Origin: Trichomonas vaginalis G3
Lineage: Eukaryota; Parabasalia; Trichomonadida; Trichomonadidae
NCBI RefSeq assembly: GCF_026262505.1
Contig: NC_067205.1
Span: forward strand, 8,928,001-8,992,000
Direction: 5' to 3'
DNA length: 64,000 bases
Part shown: positions 1 to 7,976 of the stretch, piece by piece
How positions within the stretch are numbered: the first letter of the stretch is position 1
How the letters are laid out: each line of letters opens with the position of its first letter
Notes under the pieces: generated by a model
Databases searched by the model: none
Seen by the model: only the letters and a program-made list of their open reading frames with translations
What the model was told of the DNA's origin: nothing
Position numbers and translations under genes: made by a program

Positions 1-938
1 CAATACAAAAACCTGTCAACTATTTGAGTCCAAGTTCCAAAACCCAGAACTGTTTCTGGTCTGGTAGAGTTCATTGACGTATAAATAGAGCCTATAGGAT
101 ATAATGTTTGAAGCATTTCTGTCTTTAACGTTTGAAGCTCTGTTTTGTCAGCTTTTTTATCTAACTCATCGTTAACATATGTTTTGTCAGCTTTTTTATC
201 TAACTCATCGTTAACATATGTTTTGTCAGCTTTGTTGTCATATAAATCTTGAGCAGTGAATTTAACTTTGTTTTCATCCTCCATGACATAGACATTTCTA
301 CATCTAGTGTATTTCATCGTCGTTATGTCATCCTCCGATGTTAAACCTTGTGGAAAGTTAGGAGGTTTCCAATACAATGCATCCCCACCAGTTCCATCAG
401 GTTCTTCAACCGTTCCTGCAATATTTTCTATACCAACAGTTGCGAAGAAATCGTGTGTATGAGTCTTTTTAGAATATTCTTTGTCAGCTCTTGTCACTTC
501 ACTTGACATTTTATTGTCAACATATGTTTTATCCGCTTTGTCATCTAACATTGCTGGTAGTTCATCTACGTCATAGATGTTATGTGTATGGTGTTTTTGT
601 GGGTATGTTCTATCTGTCCATGCGAGAATATAGTCTCTTGTTGCATCTACATACTCTTTGTCAGCTTTGTTGTCAATATCTGCCTTCAAAAGAAGTTCAT
701 CTATAGGTTTCTCGTTTAAAGTTCCTTTTGTTGGATTTATACAGACAGTATGGTTCTTATTGTCTTGAAACAGAAACTCATCTGTCATTGGGTTTAATGT
801 CAGTTTTAAGTTTCCTTCTTTCAATGACTCAGATATCTTAGAATAGTTTGAAAAGTTTGTTGTGTTCTTATTTAGAGCTTGCACAATGAGTTGTCGGTTG
901 TGTTGTATTTCTCTCATGGAAGCAATATCTTTCGACAT
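1..938 (-). CDS. phage tail-fibre-like protein of Polinton copy 1 (partial)
   Basis: The frame is open from the start codon at 938 to the window edge, giving about 312 residues. The N-terminal 75 residues are nearly identical to the copy at 27899-29305. Next come spaced repeats of the type NKADKxYVD / DKKADKTYVNDELDKK, typical of trimeric fibre stalks. At the edge is a tip motif, YPIGSIYTSMNS followed by GFGTWTQIVDRFLYC, as in phage tail-collar and fibre-tip domains. A role in virion attachment is inference from this architecture. The start codon lies 18 bp from the divergent start of the next gene. A middle segment differs completely from the other copy. Confidence 0.7.
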   Translation of the reverse strand, partial: MSKDIASMREIQHNRQLIVQALNKNTTNFSNYSKISESLKEGNLKLTLNPMTDEFLFQDNKNHTVCINPTKGTLNEKPIDELLLKADIDNKADKEYVDATRDYILAWTDRTYPQKHHTHNIYDVDELPAMLDDKADKTYVDNKMSSEVTRADKEYSKKTHTHDFFATVGIENIAGTVEEPDGTGGDALYWKPPNFPQGLTSEDDITTMKYTRCRNVYVMEDENKVKFTAQDLYDNKADKTYVNDELDKKADKTYVNDELDKKADKTELQTLKTEMLQTLYPIGSIYTSMNSTRPETVLGFGTWTQIVDRFLY

Positions 939-956
939 TTTTATTGTAGATAAAAT
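939..956. promoter_or_regulatory. 18-bp divergent promoter between fibre gene and partner
   Basis: Only 18 bp separate the two start codons. The spacer reads as TTTTATTGTAGATAAAAT, so an AT-rich TTTTAT element faces each gene. The same spacing occurs in copy 2 (29306-29323). Most genes of these elements have a similar T-run then TAT or TAAAAT element just before the ATG. Promoter function is inferred from position and recurrence. Confidence 0.5.
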
Positions 957-1805
957 ATGCTTCCAATAGAAAAAGAAAATTCAAGAGTTGCTACAACTAA
1001 ACCATTAGATGAACTTTTTACTAATGTCGGTCAAAAGTTTGAGACAGAGACCGTAAAGCATGAAGGCTATCGTTTTGACTACCCATTAAGATGGTTAAGA
1101 GACCCATCTGTCACAAAAGCTATTGGCTTTCGTAGAATGAAGTTTGTGTCTGTAGAAGATAAAAGTTTTCCATTTATTGTAAGGTTTCATATAGATTATA
1201 TATCTGAAGGGAAACGAAAAATGTGGGAAGAAATTGAGCTAATACAAGTTGACCTTTCATCTTCTCTACAGACTGCGTTAAAAAATATAGAAGATAAAAT
1301 AAATTCATGTTATGCAAAATATGCTGATGAATATGCAAATACCGAGAGCACACTTTATGTGAGAATTGTATATGACAAACAAAATTCACAAGTGTCATTT
1401 CAAATCTACGAAGACAATCCAAAGAAAGACGAACAAATATATACAGAATTCACTGCAATGTCATGGTATTATTTGCAAAGAATGTTAAATCAGAAAGTCG
1501 AACTTCCTTTAGCAAATATTTACAGTCGATATGCAAGAGATGAACCATATTTATTTAAAGATGTTTTCGACCCAGCTGCTATTATTGTTCATGCTTCATT
1601 TTCTGGCGCCCAAAACTCTTTCTTATGCTTGGCAAATGACTTTTACGAAAAACCTACAAAGTTATACGAACCACCAAGTGGAAGTATTTCAGACTTTCAA
1701 GTATGGTTTACTACAGATGGAAGAAAAAGAATAATTCCATTATACCATGCGTTTTACTTAGAACTTAGTTTCATATACAACTACTATCGAACGGTAAAAA
1801 TATAA
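957..1805 (+). CDS. Polinton fibre-partner protein, unknown function (copy 1)
   Basis: This is a 282-residue protein that looks whole. The N-terminus carries TKPLDELFTNVGQKF and RFDYPLRWLRDP. The C-terminus carries VHASFSGAQNSFLCLAND, KLYEPPSGSISDFQVWFTT and LYHAFYLELSFIYNYY. Both ends are almost identical to the copy at 29324-30168 and related to the paralogue at 24758-25617, but residues about 63-200 are very different. It is transcribed divergently from the fibre gene with an 18-bp gap. No named family is recognised. A capsid-associated or receptor-binding role is inferred from the fibre neighbour and the variable centre. It could also be a vertex protein. Confidence 0.65.
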   Translation: MLPIEKENSRVATTKPLDELFTNVGQKFETETVKHEGYRFDYPLRWLRDPSVTKAIGFRRMKFVSVEDKSFPFIVRFHIDYISEGKRKMWEEIELIQVDLSSSLQTALKNIEDKINSCYAKYADEYANTESTLYVRIVYDKQNSQVSFQIYEDNPKKDEQIYTEFTAMSWYYLQRMLNQKVELPLANIYSRYARDEPYLFKDVFDPAAIIVHASFSGAQNSFLCLANDFYEKPTKLYEPPSGSISDFQVWFTTDGRKRIIPLYHAFYLELSFIYNYYRTVKI

Positions 1806-1809
1806 TTTT

Positions 1810-2052
1810 TTAATACGGTTGAGGTGTTGGATTTGGTTGCCAACTAGACTGTGGTGCAGGTTCAGGCTGTTGTATAACAGGAGCTTGCTCTTCTGGTTCA
1901 GGGTCTTTAGGTATAATACCAACAAACTGACCTACTCTTTTACCAATATTTTTGACTCCGTTCCAAATTCCTCTTCCGACAGATTTTATTCCATTCCATA
2001 TACCTCTTCCAACTCTTCTGAAGAAGTTTCCAATACTACTGAAGAAACCCAT
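1810..2052 (-). CDS. amphipathic, possibly membrane-active Polinton peptide (copy 1)
   Basis: This 80-residue protein begins MGFFSSIGNFFRRVGRGIW and has a repeated RGIWNG(I/V)K segment, so residues 1-45 should form a basic amphipathic helix. A Pro/Gln/Glu-rich tail follows (PKDPEPEEQAP, ending TPQPY). It is essentially identical in the copies at 30174 and 63208. The layout (Gly-rich lytic-type helix plus Pro-rich tail) recalls adenovirus protein VI, but no homology can be claimed from sequence alone. It converges on the partner gene with a 4-bp gap. Confidence 0.6.
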   Translation of the reverse strand: MGFFSSIGNFFRRVGRGIWNGIKSVGRGIWNGVKNIGKRVGQFVGIIPKDPEPEEQAPVIQQPEPAPQSSWQPNPTPQPY

Positions 2053-2070
2053 TTTACTATATGTAAAAAT

Positions 2071-2433
2071 CTAATGTCCGCCTAGTCTCTTACGTTTCCT
2101 GTTGAGTTCCATAGCATTCTTTAACTGGAGCTCATACATTCTGTTTCTCCTCTGGTAGAAAACATATTCTGGGTCAACTCCTGTGTTCGCGTCATCTGCA
2201 TAAAGTTGTTTATATCCCACTTCAGGGTTTGTATAAAACTCTTTCCATCTCATATTTGCATACCATGGTGGCAAACCTAACGCAGCGTCATTTGACATGG
2301 CAGTTTGCATTTGTACATCTGTTGGCACTTGACCATAGTTTGCCATTGCAGTTTGTATTCTAACTTCATTTGGAATATTCTCTGGGTTTGGTTGTCCAGG
2401 TTGCTGTGCATTCGCTAAGTTCTGTGCGTCCAT
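2071..2433 (-). CDS. conserved 120-aa Polinton protein (copy 1)
   Basis: This 120-residue protein is identical in all three Polinton copies (2071, 30434, 62827). It has two similar short segments, NEVRIQTAMANYGQVP and TDVQMQTAMSNDAALG, then an aromatic stretch WYANMRWKEFYTNPEVGY, and ends in a basic tail NRKRKRLGGH. It is soluble and of unknown function. Its place between the amphipathic peptide and the methyltransferase, and its complete conservation, suggest a structural or packaging role. The upstream element ATTTTTATCTAATATTAA precedes the start codon. Confidence 0.6.
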   Translation of the reverse strand: MDAQNLANAQQPGQPNPENIPNEVRIQTAMANYGQVPTDVQMQTAMSNDAALGLPPWYANMRWKEFYTNPEVGYKQLYADDANTGVDPEYVFYQRRNRMYELQLKNAMELNRKRKRLGGH

Positions 2434-2456
2434 TTAATATTAGATAAAAATATCTC

Positions 2457-2588
2457 TTACGAGTACATATGCTGAACATTTGCAGGCATTGGTTCATCTT
2501 CATATTCTCTGTACTTTTCTGCCACGTCAAATAAATAAATGACACAATGGAAAAAACCTAAAACAAGTAGTCCTATTTCAAACCACAT
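2457..2588 (-). CDS. 43-aa single-pass membrane protein of Polinton (copy 1)
   Basis: This short gene encodes MWFEIGLLVLGFFHCVIYLF, a hydrophobic segment, then a charged tail with EKYREYEDEPMPANV. Its start overlaps the end of the methyltransferase gene by 16 bp. It is kept whole at 30820-30951 and 62672-62803, which argues that it is real despite its size. Its function is unknown. Confidence 0.55.
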   Translation of the reverse strand: MWFEIGLLVLGFFHCVIYLFDVAEKYREYEDEPMPANVQHMYS

Positions 2589-3391
2589 TTACTTACTAAT
2601 AAAATTTCTTTGTTATGACACTTTCTCCAGTTTATAGGACCTCTCTCATATTCTATCTTGTCATATATAAACTCATAGTCATGTATGTCCTCTAACCATC
2701 TCATAACGGTTTCCAAACCACTTTTATCGGATGTAAAGTAAAAGCATGGATGGTTATGTAAAACGTCTAAAGTTTCTAAAGAGTCTCTCAAAGTCCAGTC
2801 TACTTGGTATTGAAAATCCCATGTGTTATAGAACGGCGGGTCCACTATAAAGAAAACATTTTCCTTGTCTTTATATTTTTCATACAAATCTGTCCAATGA
2901 CATCTCACAAACTCTATACCCTCAATATATTTTTCTATGTCCTCTTTGAAAACATTTGTATAGTTAAGATATAAAACTTTTGACATAAGTGTTTCAATGT
3001 CATGAACTCTTATAGCACCACTATATAATAGTCTAGCAGATATACTATCCCAGTCTATATATTCTGCTTTTTTCAAAACCTCTCTCACAATATTTTTCTT
3101 ATCTAATGGTATACGTTCCATCTTACCTATAGGTATCTTTTCTTTTAACTCTTTCAATATATTGTTTGTGTCTGGTATATGTTTGAGACGGTCCATATAG
3201 TTGTCGAAGTCATTGCATATAATCTTTGAGTCAGGAAATATTGTATGGCACAAATGGGATATATAGAAACTTCCACCGAACAAATCTACAAATGTTAGAC
3301 CATTCGGTAGTTTCTTAAGTTCTCTCAATATAATATCTTTACATTTACTCTTATTTCCAAAGAACGGTAACGGTGGTTTTGTAAAATTCAT
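2573..3391 (-). CDS. Dam-like DNA N6-adenine methyltransferase of Polinton (copy 1)
   Basis: This 272-residue protein of the D12/Dam class looks whole. Residues 8-14 (LPFFGNK) match the N-terminal PFxGxK motif, residues 34-41 (FVDLFGGS) the SAM-binding motif I, and residues 184-188 (DPPFY) the DPPY catalytic motif of N6-adenine methyltransferases. Such enzymes transfer a methyl group from S-adenosylmethionine to adenine in DNA. Trichomonas DNA is known to carry N6-methyladenine, and Maverick-borne genes are a plausible source of the enzymes. It is the last gene before the element end, preceded by ATTTTTATATATATATAA. Copies lie at 30936 and 61873. Confidence 0.85.
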   Translation of the reverse strand: MNFTKPPLPFFGNKSKCKDIILRELKKLPNGLTFVDLFGGSFYISHLCHTIFPDSKIICNDFDNYMDRLKHIPDTNNILKELKEKIPIGKMERIPLDKKNIVREVLKKAEYIDWDSISARLLYSGAIRVHDIETLMSKVLYLNYTNVFKEDIEKYIEGIEFVRCHWTDLYEKYKDKENVFFIVDPPFYNTWDFQYQVDWTLRDSLETLDVLHNHPCFYFTSDKSGLETVMRWLEDIHDYEFIYDKIEYERGPINWRKCHNKEILLVSKCGLK

Positions 3392-3464
3392 TTATATATA
3401 TATAAAAATGTTTTTTCCCTGAAAAGTGACAGAAAAGTGACAAAACATGAAAACATATATAATT

Positions 3465-3572
3465 TGTGAAAAGCGACACATTATATAATGTTTTCGACCC
3501 AGAAGAAGGCTTCTTCCCAGAAGCAATGGAGGAAGAAGAAGAGTCCTCTGAATTCACACCAGAAGACTAACA
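3465..3572 (+). other. acidic-tail open segment near Polinton right end
   Basis: An open stretch without a start codon encodes NVFDPEEGFFPEAMEEEEE and ends TPED-stop. It recurs at 31846-31934 in copy 2. It looks like the C-terminal remnant of an older gene beside the terminus. The minus-strand frame over it is Ser/Lys-rich and is not credible as a gene. Confidence 0.3.
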
Positions 3573-3621
3573 ATTTTCCGAATAAAAACTTCATTTATAC
3601 TAAACATCTTCGGGGCTAGAG

Positions 3622-3676
3622 GGCACGAAGTGCCTGGAAGCCCCACTACCTTTTTTTTTTTTTTTTTTTTTTTTTT
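3622..3676. repeat. Polinton right terminus: hairpin, terminal motif, T run
   Basis: GGCAC-gaa-GTGCC (3622-3634) is a small hairpin just inside the terminal motif, followed by an uninterrupted run of 26 T. It matches 31986-32036 in copy 2 and, inverted, 61581-61634 in copy 3. Confidence 0.8.
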
Positions 3677-4356
3677 ATATTCATTCAGCTTGTCTTGATA
3701 TGTCATATTTTCGCAATTTTTTGTGAGAATTCAAAATAAATATGTATAGCGAGGTTAATGAAATTAAGGCTGTGATTACAACCCATTCATTATGTGCTGC
3801 TTCTTCTAAACTATATATTATACTGCTGATTATTCCCCAAGTAGCATTTGATTTTAATTTTTATGCGAATTTCAAAATTTGATGTTTTAACATCAGTAAT
3901 TGAACACCTTGAATTCTAAAAATCATATTGTAATTCAAATTTTATTAATTGATCTTTCAATTGCGCGTTTAGAAAAAGGATGATATAATATTTTAAAAAT
4001 ATTATGTATGTATAATATGAATTTGAATAAAACTGTTCTTAGTATTAATGACCTTTGGTTCGCATTGTAAAATACGAAAAAAAATAAGTTATTTTTATTT
4101 GTTTACATATTGTGCCAATTTTCATTATCATACATGCTGTCTAAGCACTCATAGTAATTAAAGTAGTTGGATATGATGTTGACATATAATTGTAATTTAT
4201 AAATTTATTTGATATGCAGCCTTAGTTAAAATTTTAATAAAATACAACTGAAACAAGCTACAAAATAACCAATGATATGCATATTTTAGCACGTCTAAAA
4301 AAAGTCAAATGTGAATTGATATATTCGATTTCTTTTGCAAAAATTTTAGTAAAATT
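3677..4356. other. AT-rich intergenic region, no supported gene
   Basis: This is low-complexity AT-rich DNA between Polinton copy 1 and the hairpin-bearing element. A 46-codon frame from 3742 and a 62-codon frame at 4277-4465 are the longest seen. The latter runs across the 22-bp inverted repeat. Neither shows a recognisable domain. Confidence 0.5.
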
Positions 4357-4378
4357 GTTGCATGCTAAGTTCGGTCAA
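4357..4378 (+). repeat. 22-bp terminal inverted repeat, left
   Basis: This is a perfect inverted match to 6349-6370. It includes the self-complementary core GCATGC. Confidence 0.75.
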
Positions 4379-4670
4379 AATGTAAACCTCTCAATTTTAT
4401 CGTCGGGGGAAGTAACTCAATTCCTTCAAAATTATTCTTTAAATATTGAATTTAAAGTTATTTAATTTGGATTATAAATAAATAGGCTAATACAATATTT
4501 AAAAATGAGAAAAAATAACTTTTCAAAGAACTTTTCATAATCTCAAAGAAAATTTTTTATTCAATAATTATATAAATTAATTAACATTCATAATGAAATT
4601 GGATTTTTTTTATAAAAAATTGGTCCTACTTAACTTTTTGAGAGAATTTGGCTTTCTCGTAAACGAAAAA

Positions 4671-5952
4671 GGGATTTGACGGAGTCAAATCCCCGCTCAC
4701 AAAAAGTGGACTTTACATGTCAAATTTTATATGCATGTAATGTCCACTTTTATGAGTTTTAGGAAGGAATTGGAAGCCATGAGTTACTGACATTGCATCA
4801 GTATCTCATAGCCTCCAATTCCTTCAAAAAATGGGAGAAACTTTGTCCGAATAGTTTAACATTCGGACAAAGTTTCTCCCATTTTAAGAAGGAATTGGAG
4901 GGTAAGAGATATACCATATGAATGTATATCTCTTACCCTCCAATTCCTTCTAGAAAGTGTCCAAACTTTGGGTTAATTGCAAAGTATTAACCCAAAGTTT
5001 GGACACTTTCAAGTGGAGATGGAAGGCTTTGGGGTATATATTAATACAATATACCTCAAAGCCTTCCATCTCCACTACAAATGTGAGAAACTTTGTCCGA
5101 ATAGTTTAACATTCGGACAAAGTTTCTCCCATCTTTCAATGTAATTGCTACCTGTGAGGTACTGACTTGAAGTCAGTGCTTCACAGGTAGCAATATCCAA
5201 AAATTTAAAAACATTTTATCAGTTCGTTAGAGAACTAGAGCCTCCTAGGTACTGAACCAGAATCAGTGCCTAGGGGACTCTAGTGATCTATATAAATCTG
5301 AGAAACTTTGAGGAAATTGTTCGACATTTCCTCAAAGTTTCTCAGCAATTTAGCGAGGAATGTTCGTTATCGTGTAGATATTTATAATATATACATGATA
5401 ACAAACATTCCCCGCTAAAAGATGTAAAATCTTATAAGAAATAATTGCAAAAGAATAACAAATTGCAACAAATTTTATATGAAACTGAACCTTATGAGGT
5501 AGTGATTCAAGATCACCGCCTCATAAGATTCAGTTTCAATCTCAAGTATCTCAAAAGTAAGGCTCTATTTTTTGCCATGTAAAGTGTCACTTTTCTGTCC
5601 AAATGATAAGTTATTCAGAGAAAGTTTCCCAGCTATCAAGAGGGAATTGTTCCTTATGAGGTATATATTCATACTGTATACCTCATAAGGAACAATTCCC
5701 TCCTTAAAACGAGAAAACTTGTTCGAAATTGTTTATCATTTCGAACAAGTTTTCTCGTTTTTAATAAGAAACTAAAGGCTATGAGGCACTGATTATATAT
5801 TAGTGCCTCACAGCCTTTAGTTTCTAATAGATAGCTGGGAAACTTTCTCCAAATGATAAGTTATTCAGAGAAAGTTTCCCAGCTATCAAGAGGGAATTGT
5901 TCCTTATGAGGTATATAGTTATAATGTATACCTCATAAGGAACAATTCCCTC
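4671..5952. repeat. tandem array of about 18 long hairpins (two main stem classes)
   Basis: Stem pairs read directly from the sequence: 4671-4680/4684-4693; 4703-4719/4734-4750; 4763-4790/4798-4825 (B); 4828-4852/4861-4885 (A, perfect); 4888-4914/4924-4950 (B, perfect 27 bp); 4953-4977/4986-5010 (A, perfect); 5013-5039/5049-5075 (B); 5081-5102/5111-5132 (A); 5144-5166/5172-5194 (B); 5235-5255/5263-5283 (B); 5298-5317/5326-5345 (A, perfect); 5351-5380/5388-5417; 5480-5506/5512-5538 (B); 5640-5665/5677-5702 (B, perfect); 5706-5729/5738-5761 (A, perfect); 5767-5793/5799-5825 (B); 5830-5854/5863-5887 (A); 5890-5915/5927-5952 (B, perfect). Class A arms share GAAACTTT-like cores, end in AAT/ATT and have 8-nt loops. 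Class B arms often contain ATGAGGTACTGA-like sequence. Stems differ between units yet stay paired, with several G-T wobbles, so pairing rather than sequence seems to be kept. The array does not look coding. Confidence 0.9.
5598..5708 (+). repeat. 111-bp direct repeat within hairpin array, copy 1
   Basis: It matches 5848-5958. It begins with the loop and right arm only of a class A hairpin (5604-5635, left arm absent), then a complete class B hairpin. Differences between the copies fall almost only in the 11-nt loop of the B hairpin. Confidence 0.85.
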
Positions 5953-5958
5953 ATTAAA
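5848..5958 (+). repeat. 111-bp direct repeat within hairpin array, copy 2
   Basis: This is the partner of 5598-5708, lying 250 bp downstream. Here the class A hairpin keeps both arms (5830-5887). Confidence 0.85.
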
Positions 5959-6348
5959 ATCGTAGATATTTTTTACTTATTACTCATGCTTTCAAAATCA
6001 CAATCCTCTGAAAAGTTATTTTTTATTAAGAATTTAGAATTTTGATAAATACCTTTTTTCAATTTGATATAATACTTATATATTTTCAAAAAGACATTTT
6101 GAAAAGATATCTCAAAAGTTCTCTGAAAACCTATTTTTGATTAATTTTGAGAAATATCCGTATTAAATTAATCACTAAATTCATTCAACACTACTTTAAT
6201 TTTTAAATTCAAAAAATTATATGTGCTTCTTAAAATGTCTCACAAAAATTTTATTATAAAATTATATACAATATTAAAAATCCCACAACATTTTTTACTT
6301 TACATAATCGTACTTCCTCGACGATTAATTTCCCCTCAATTCCTATCG

Positions 6349-6370
6349 TTGACCGAACTTAGCATGCAAC
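6349..6370 (-). repeat. 22-bp terminal inverted repeat, right
   Basis: This is the perfect reverse complement of 4357-4378. Confidence 0.75.
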
Positions 6371-6557
6371 AAAATATTAATCTTTGATATATTTTCTGGA
6401 TGTGTCAAAAAATTCTGATAACTCCTTTTGAACGATATCCTAGTTGAGTTAGAAGGGAAGTGAAAAATTGAATGCATCATCTCACCTCAGAGACCCTAGT
6501 CAAATATTTGAATCCAGTCAGGTGATGTGATATCGATCCAACCAAAAAATCTAGTGT

Positions 6558-7976
6558 ATGTCAAATCTAGGTCCTCATAGGGAAGGATTTCGTGGATTAC
6601 CAAATGCAGATAATGTGTATGCATATACAACAACAGGCGATCAAAGCAAACTTTTCGAACCATCTGTAATTTCATTTAATAAAGTTTCTGGCAATAATCC
6701 AACAGTTGTCATCAATCCTGATTCAAAGTTCCAAACGATCGATGGATTTGGAGCTGCTATTACAGGTTCCACAGCATATAACTTAAAACAAATGACTCAA
6801 GAAGCAAGAGACAAGTTCCTTAAAGATACATTCGATCCAGACACAGGTATGGGCTATTCTTTCATTCGTATTTCTATCGGTTGCTCAGACTTTTCTCTCA
6901 AAGATTTCACAGAATGTGATAAAGAAGGAATTGACAATTTCGCTCTTGATTCCGAAGATACAGACATTATCATCCCAATTATACAGCAAATTCTCAAGAT
7001 TAACCCTTCTGTTAAAATTATTGCAACTCCTTGGACTCCTCCTATTTGGATGAAGGTTTCAGACCTGTCCACCCTTAGAAGACATAATTCCTTCATTTCT
7101 GGTTACCTTGATCCAAGACTTTACCAAGAATATGCTACTTATTTTGTCAAATACGTCCAAGCAATGGCCAAATACAATTTTCACATCTACGCCATCACAT
7201 TACAAAATGAGCCACTTAATAAAGGCAACTCCGCTTCTTGTTTCATGGGCTACGAGCAACAAAGAGATTTTATTAAGACAGCTCTTGGTCCACAGTTCGC
7301 TGCAAACAACATTTCGACAAAGATCATTATTTACGACCATAATTATAACTACGATAACATTGTTACTCAAGAACATTATCCAGTTCACATTTACGATGAC
7401 GCCGAGGCTAATAAATACATTGATGGTGCTGCTTATCATGCTTATGGTGGTTCCAACACAGAAATGGACTATGTTACTAGCAAATATCCTAATAAGAATT
7501 TATATTTCACAGAAATAGCAATTGGCGAATGGAATTACAATTTCCAGGGCGACTTGATGTGGAATACACGTGAAATCGGTATTGGAACCCTTAATAAAGG
7601 CAGCAAATGCGCAATCATGTGGAATTTGCTTCTTGATACAAACCATGGACCATATCGTCCAAATGGATGCTCCAATTCCTATGGAGCAGTTGATGTTAAA
7701 GTTCCTGGTTACTCAGAGCTCATTTACAGGTCTCATTACTATGATATGGCACATCTTTCCAAAGTTATTAAGCCAGACTCCATCAGACTTGGAACAACAG
7801 TCTCAGGAAGCTCAAATGTCTATGCTACATCAGCTATTAACACAAACGGATTCATTGGCGCTGTTTTACTTAATGATCAGGACCAAGACGTCACTGTTTC
7901 AGTCCACTGTGGCTCCCATGCATTTGATGTCCCGATGTCAAAGAGATCTGTTGTTTCCGTCATTTGGAAACAATAA
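6558..7976 (+). CDS. glycoside hydrolase family 30 (glucosylceramidase-like)
   Basis: This 472-residue GH30 enzyme would cleave beta-linked glucosyl or related residues; glucosylceramide is the classic substrate. FQTIDGFGAAITGSTAYN (58-75) is the family N-terminal barrel motif. The general acid/base is predicted as Glu218 in LQNEP and the nucleophile as Glu319 in FTEIAIG. The C-terminal beta-domain ends VSVIWKQ. A stop codon lies two codons upstream, fixing the start; the N-terminus has no signal peptide, so a cytosolic or non-classical location is suggested. The stop codon TAA overlaps a TAAA poly(A) signal. Close resemblance to bacterial GH30 enzymes makes past lateral transfer plausible, but base composition alone does not prove it. 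The substrate is not certain. Confidence 0.9.
   Translation: MSNLGPHREGFRGLPNADNVYAYTTTGDQSKLFEPSVISFNKVSGNNPTVVINPDSKFQTIDGFGAAITGSTAYNLKQMTQEARDKFLKDTFDPDTGMGYSFIRISIGCSDFSLKDFTECDKEGIDNFALDSEDTDIIIPIIQQILKINPSVKIIATPWTPPIWMKVSDLSTLRRHNSFISGYLDPRLYQEYATYFVKYVQAMAKYNFHIYAITLQNEPLNKGNSASCFMGYEQQRDFIKTALGPQFAANNISTKIIIYDHNYNYDNIVTQEHYPVHIYDDAEANKYIDGAAYHAYGGSNTEMDYVTSKYPNKNLYFTEIAIGEWNYNFQGDLMWNTREIGIGTLNKGSKCAIMWNLLLDTNHGPYRPNGCSNSYGAVDVKVPGYSELIYRSHYYDMAHLSKVIKPDSIRLGTTVSGSSNVYATSAINTNGFIGAVLLNDQDQDVTVSVHCGSHAFDVPMSKRSVVSVIWKQ

Larger units (their letters stand above)
1..3676 (-). mobile_element. Maverick/Polinton copy 1, right-end part (runs off window)
   Basis: This is the right end of a Polinton whose remainder lies outside the window. 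It ends in a T run (3651-3676) preceded by the terminal motif that reads GGTAGTGGGGCTTCCAGG on the minus strand, the same end as the complete copy at 32036. Gene order matches 28.2-32.0 kb of that copy: fibre-like (-), unknown partner (+), amphipathic peptide (-), 120-aa protein (-), 43-aa membrane protein (-), adenine methyltransferase (-). The genes in this part look whole apart from the window edge, and several proteins are identical or nearly so to the other copies, so the insertion is recent. A target duplication cannot be assigned because the left end is not in view. Confidence 0.9.
4357..6370. mobile_element. candidate fold-back element enclosing a hairpin array
   Basis: Perfect 22-bp inverted repeats lie at 4357-4378 (begins GTTGCATGCTAAGTTCGG) and 6349-6370. 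Weaker matching continues inward (TCGTCG then GGAAGTA near 4400 and 6315). Between them are AT-rich arms and the hairpin array at 4671-5952. No transposase frame is present, so if mobile it would be non-autonomous. A clean target duplication is not evident: AAAATT lies on the left and AAAATA on the right. What is seen is the inverted repeats and the array; mobility is inferred. Confidence 0.5.

Noticed and set aside
3351-3557. Ser/Lys-rich minus frame at the Polinton end
   Set aside because: Overlaps the methyltransferase start and the acidic-tail relic of the other strand. It is not conserved as a gene.
4671-5952. CRISPR array
   Set aside because: Units are self-complementary hairpins with differing sequences, not constant repeats with unique spacers, and there are no cas genes. 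The genome is eukaryotic.
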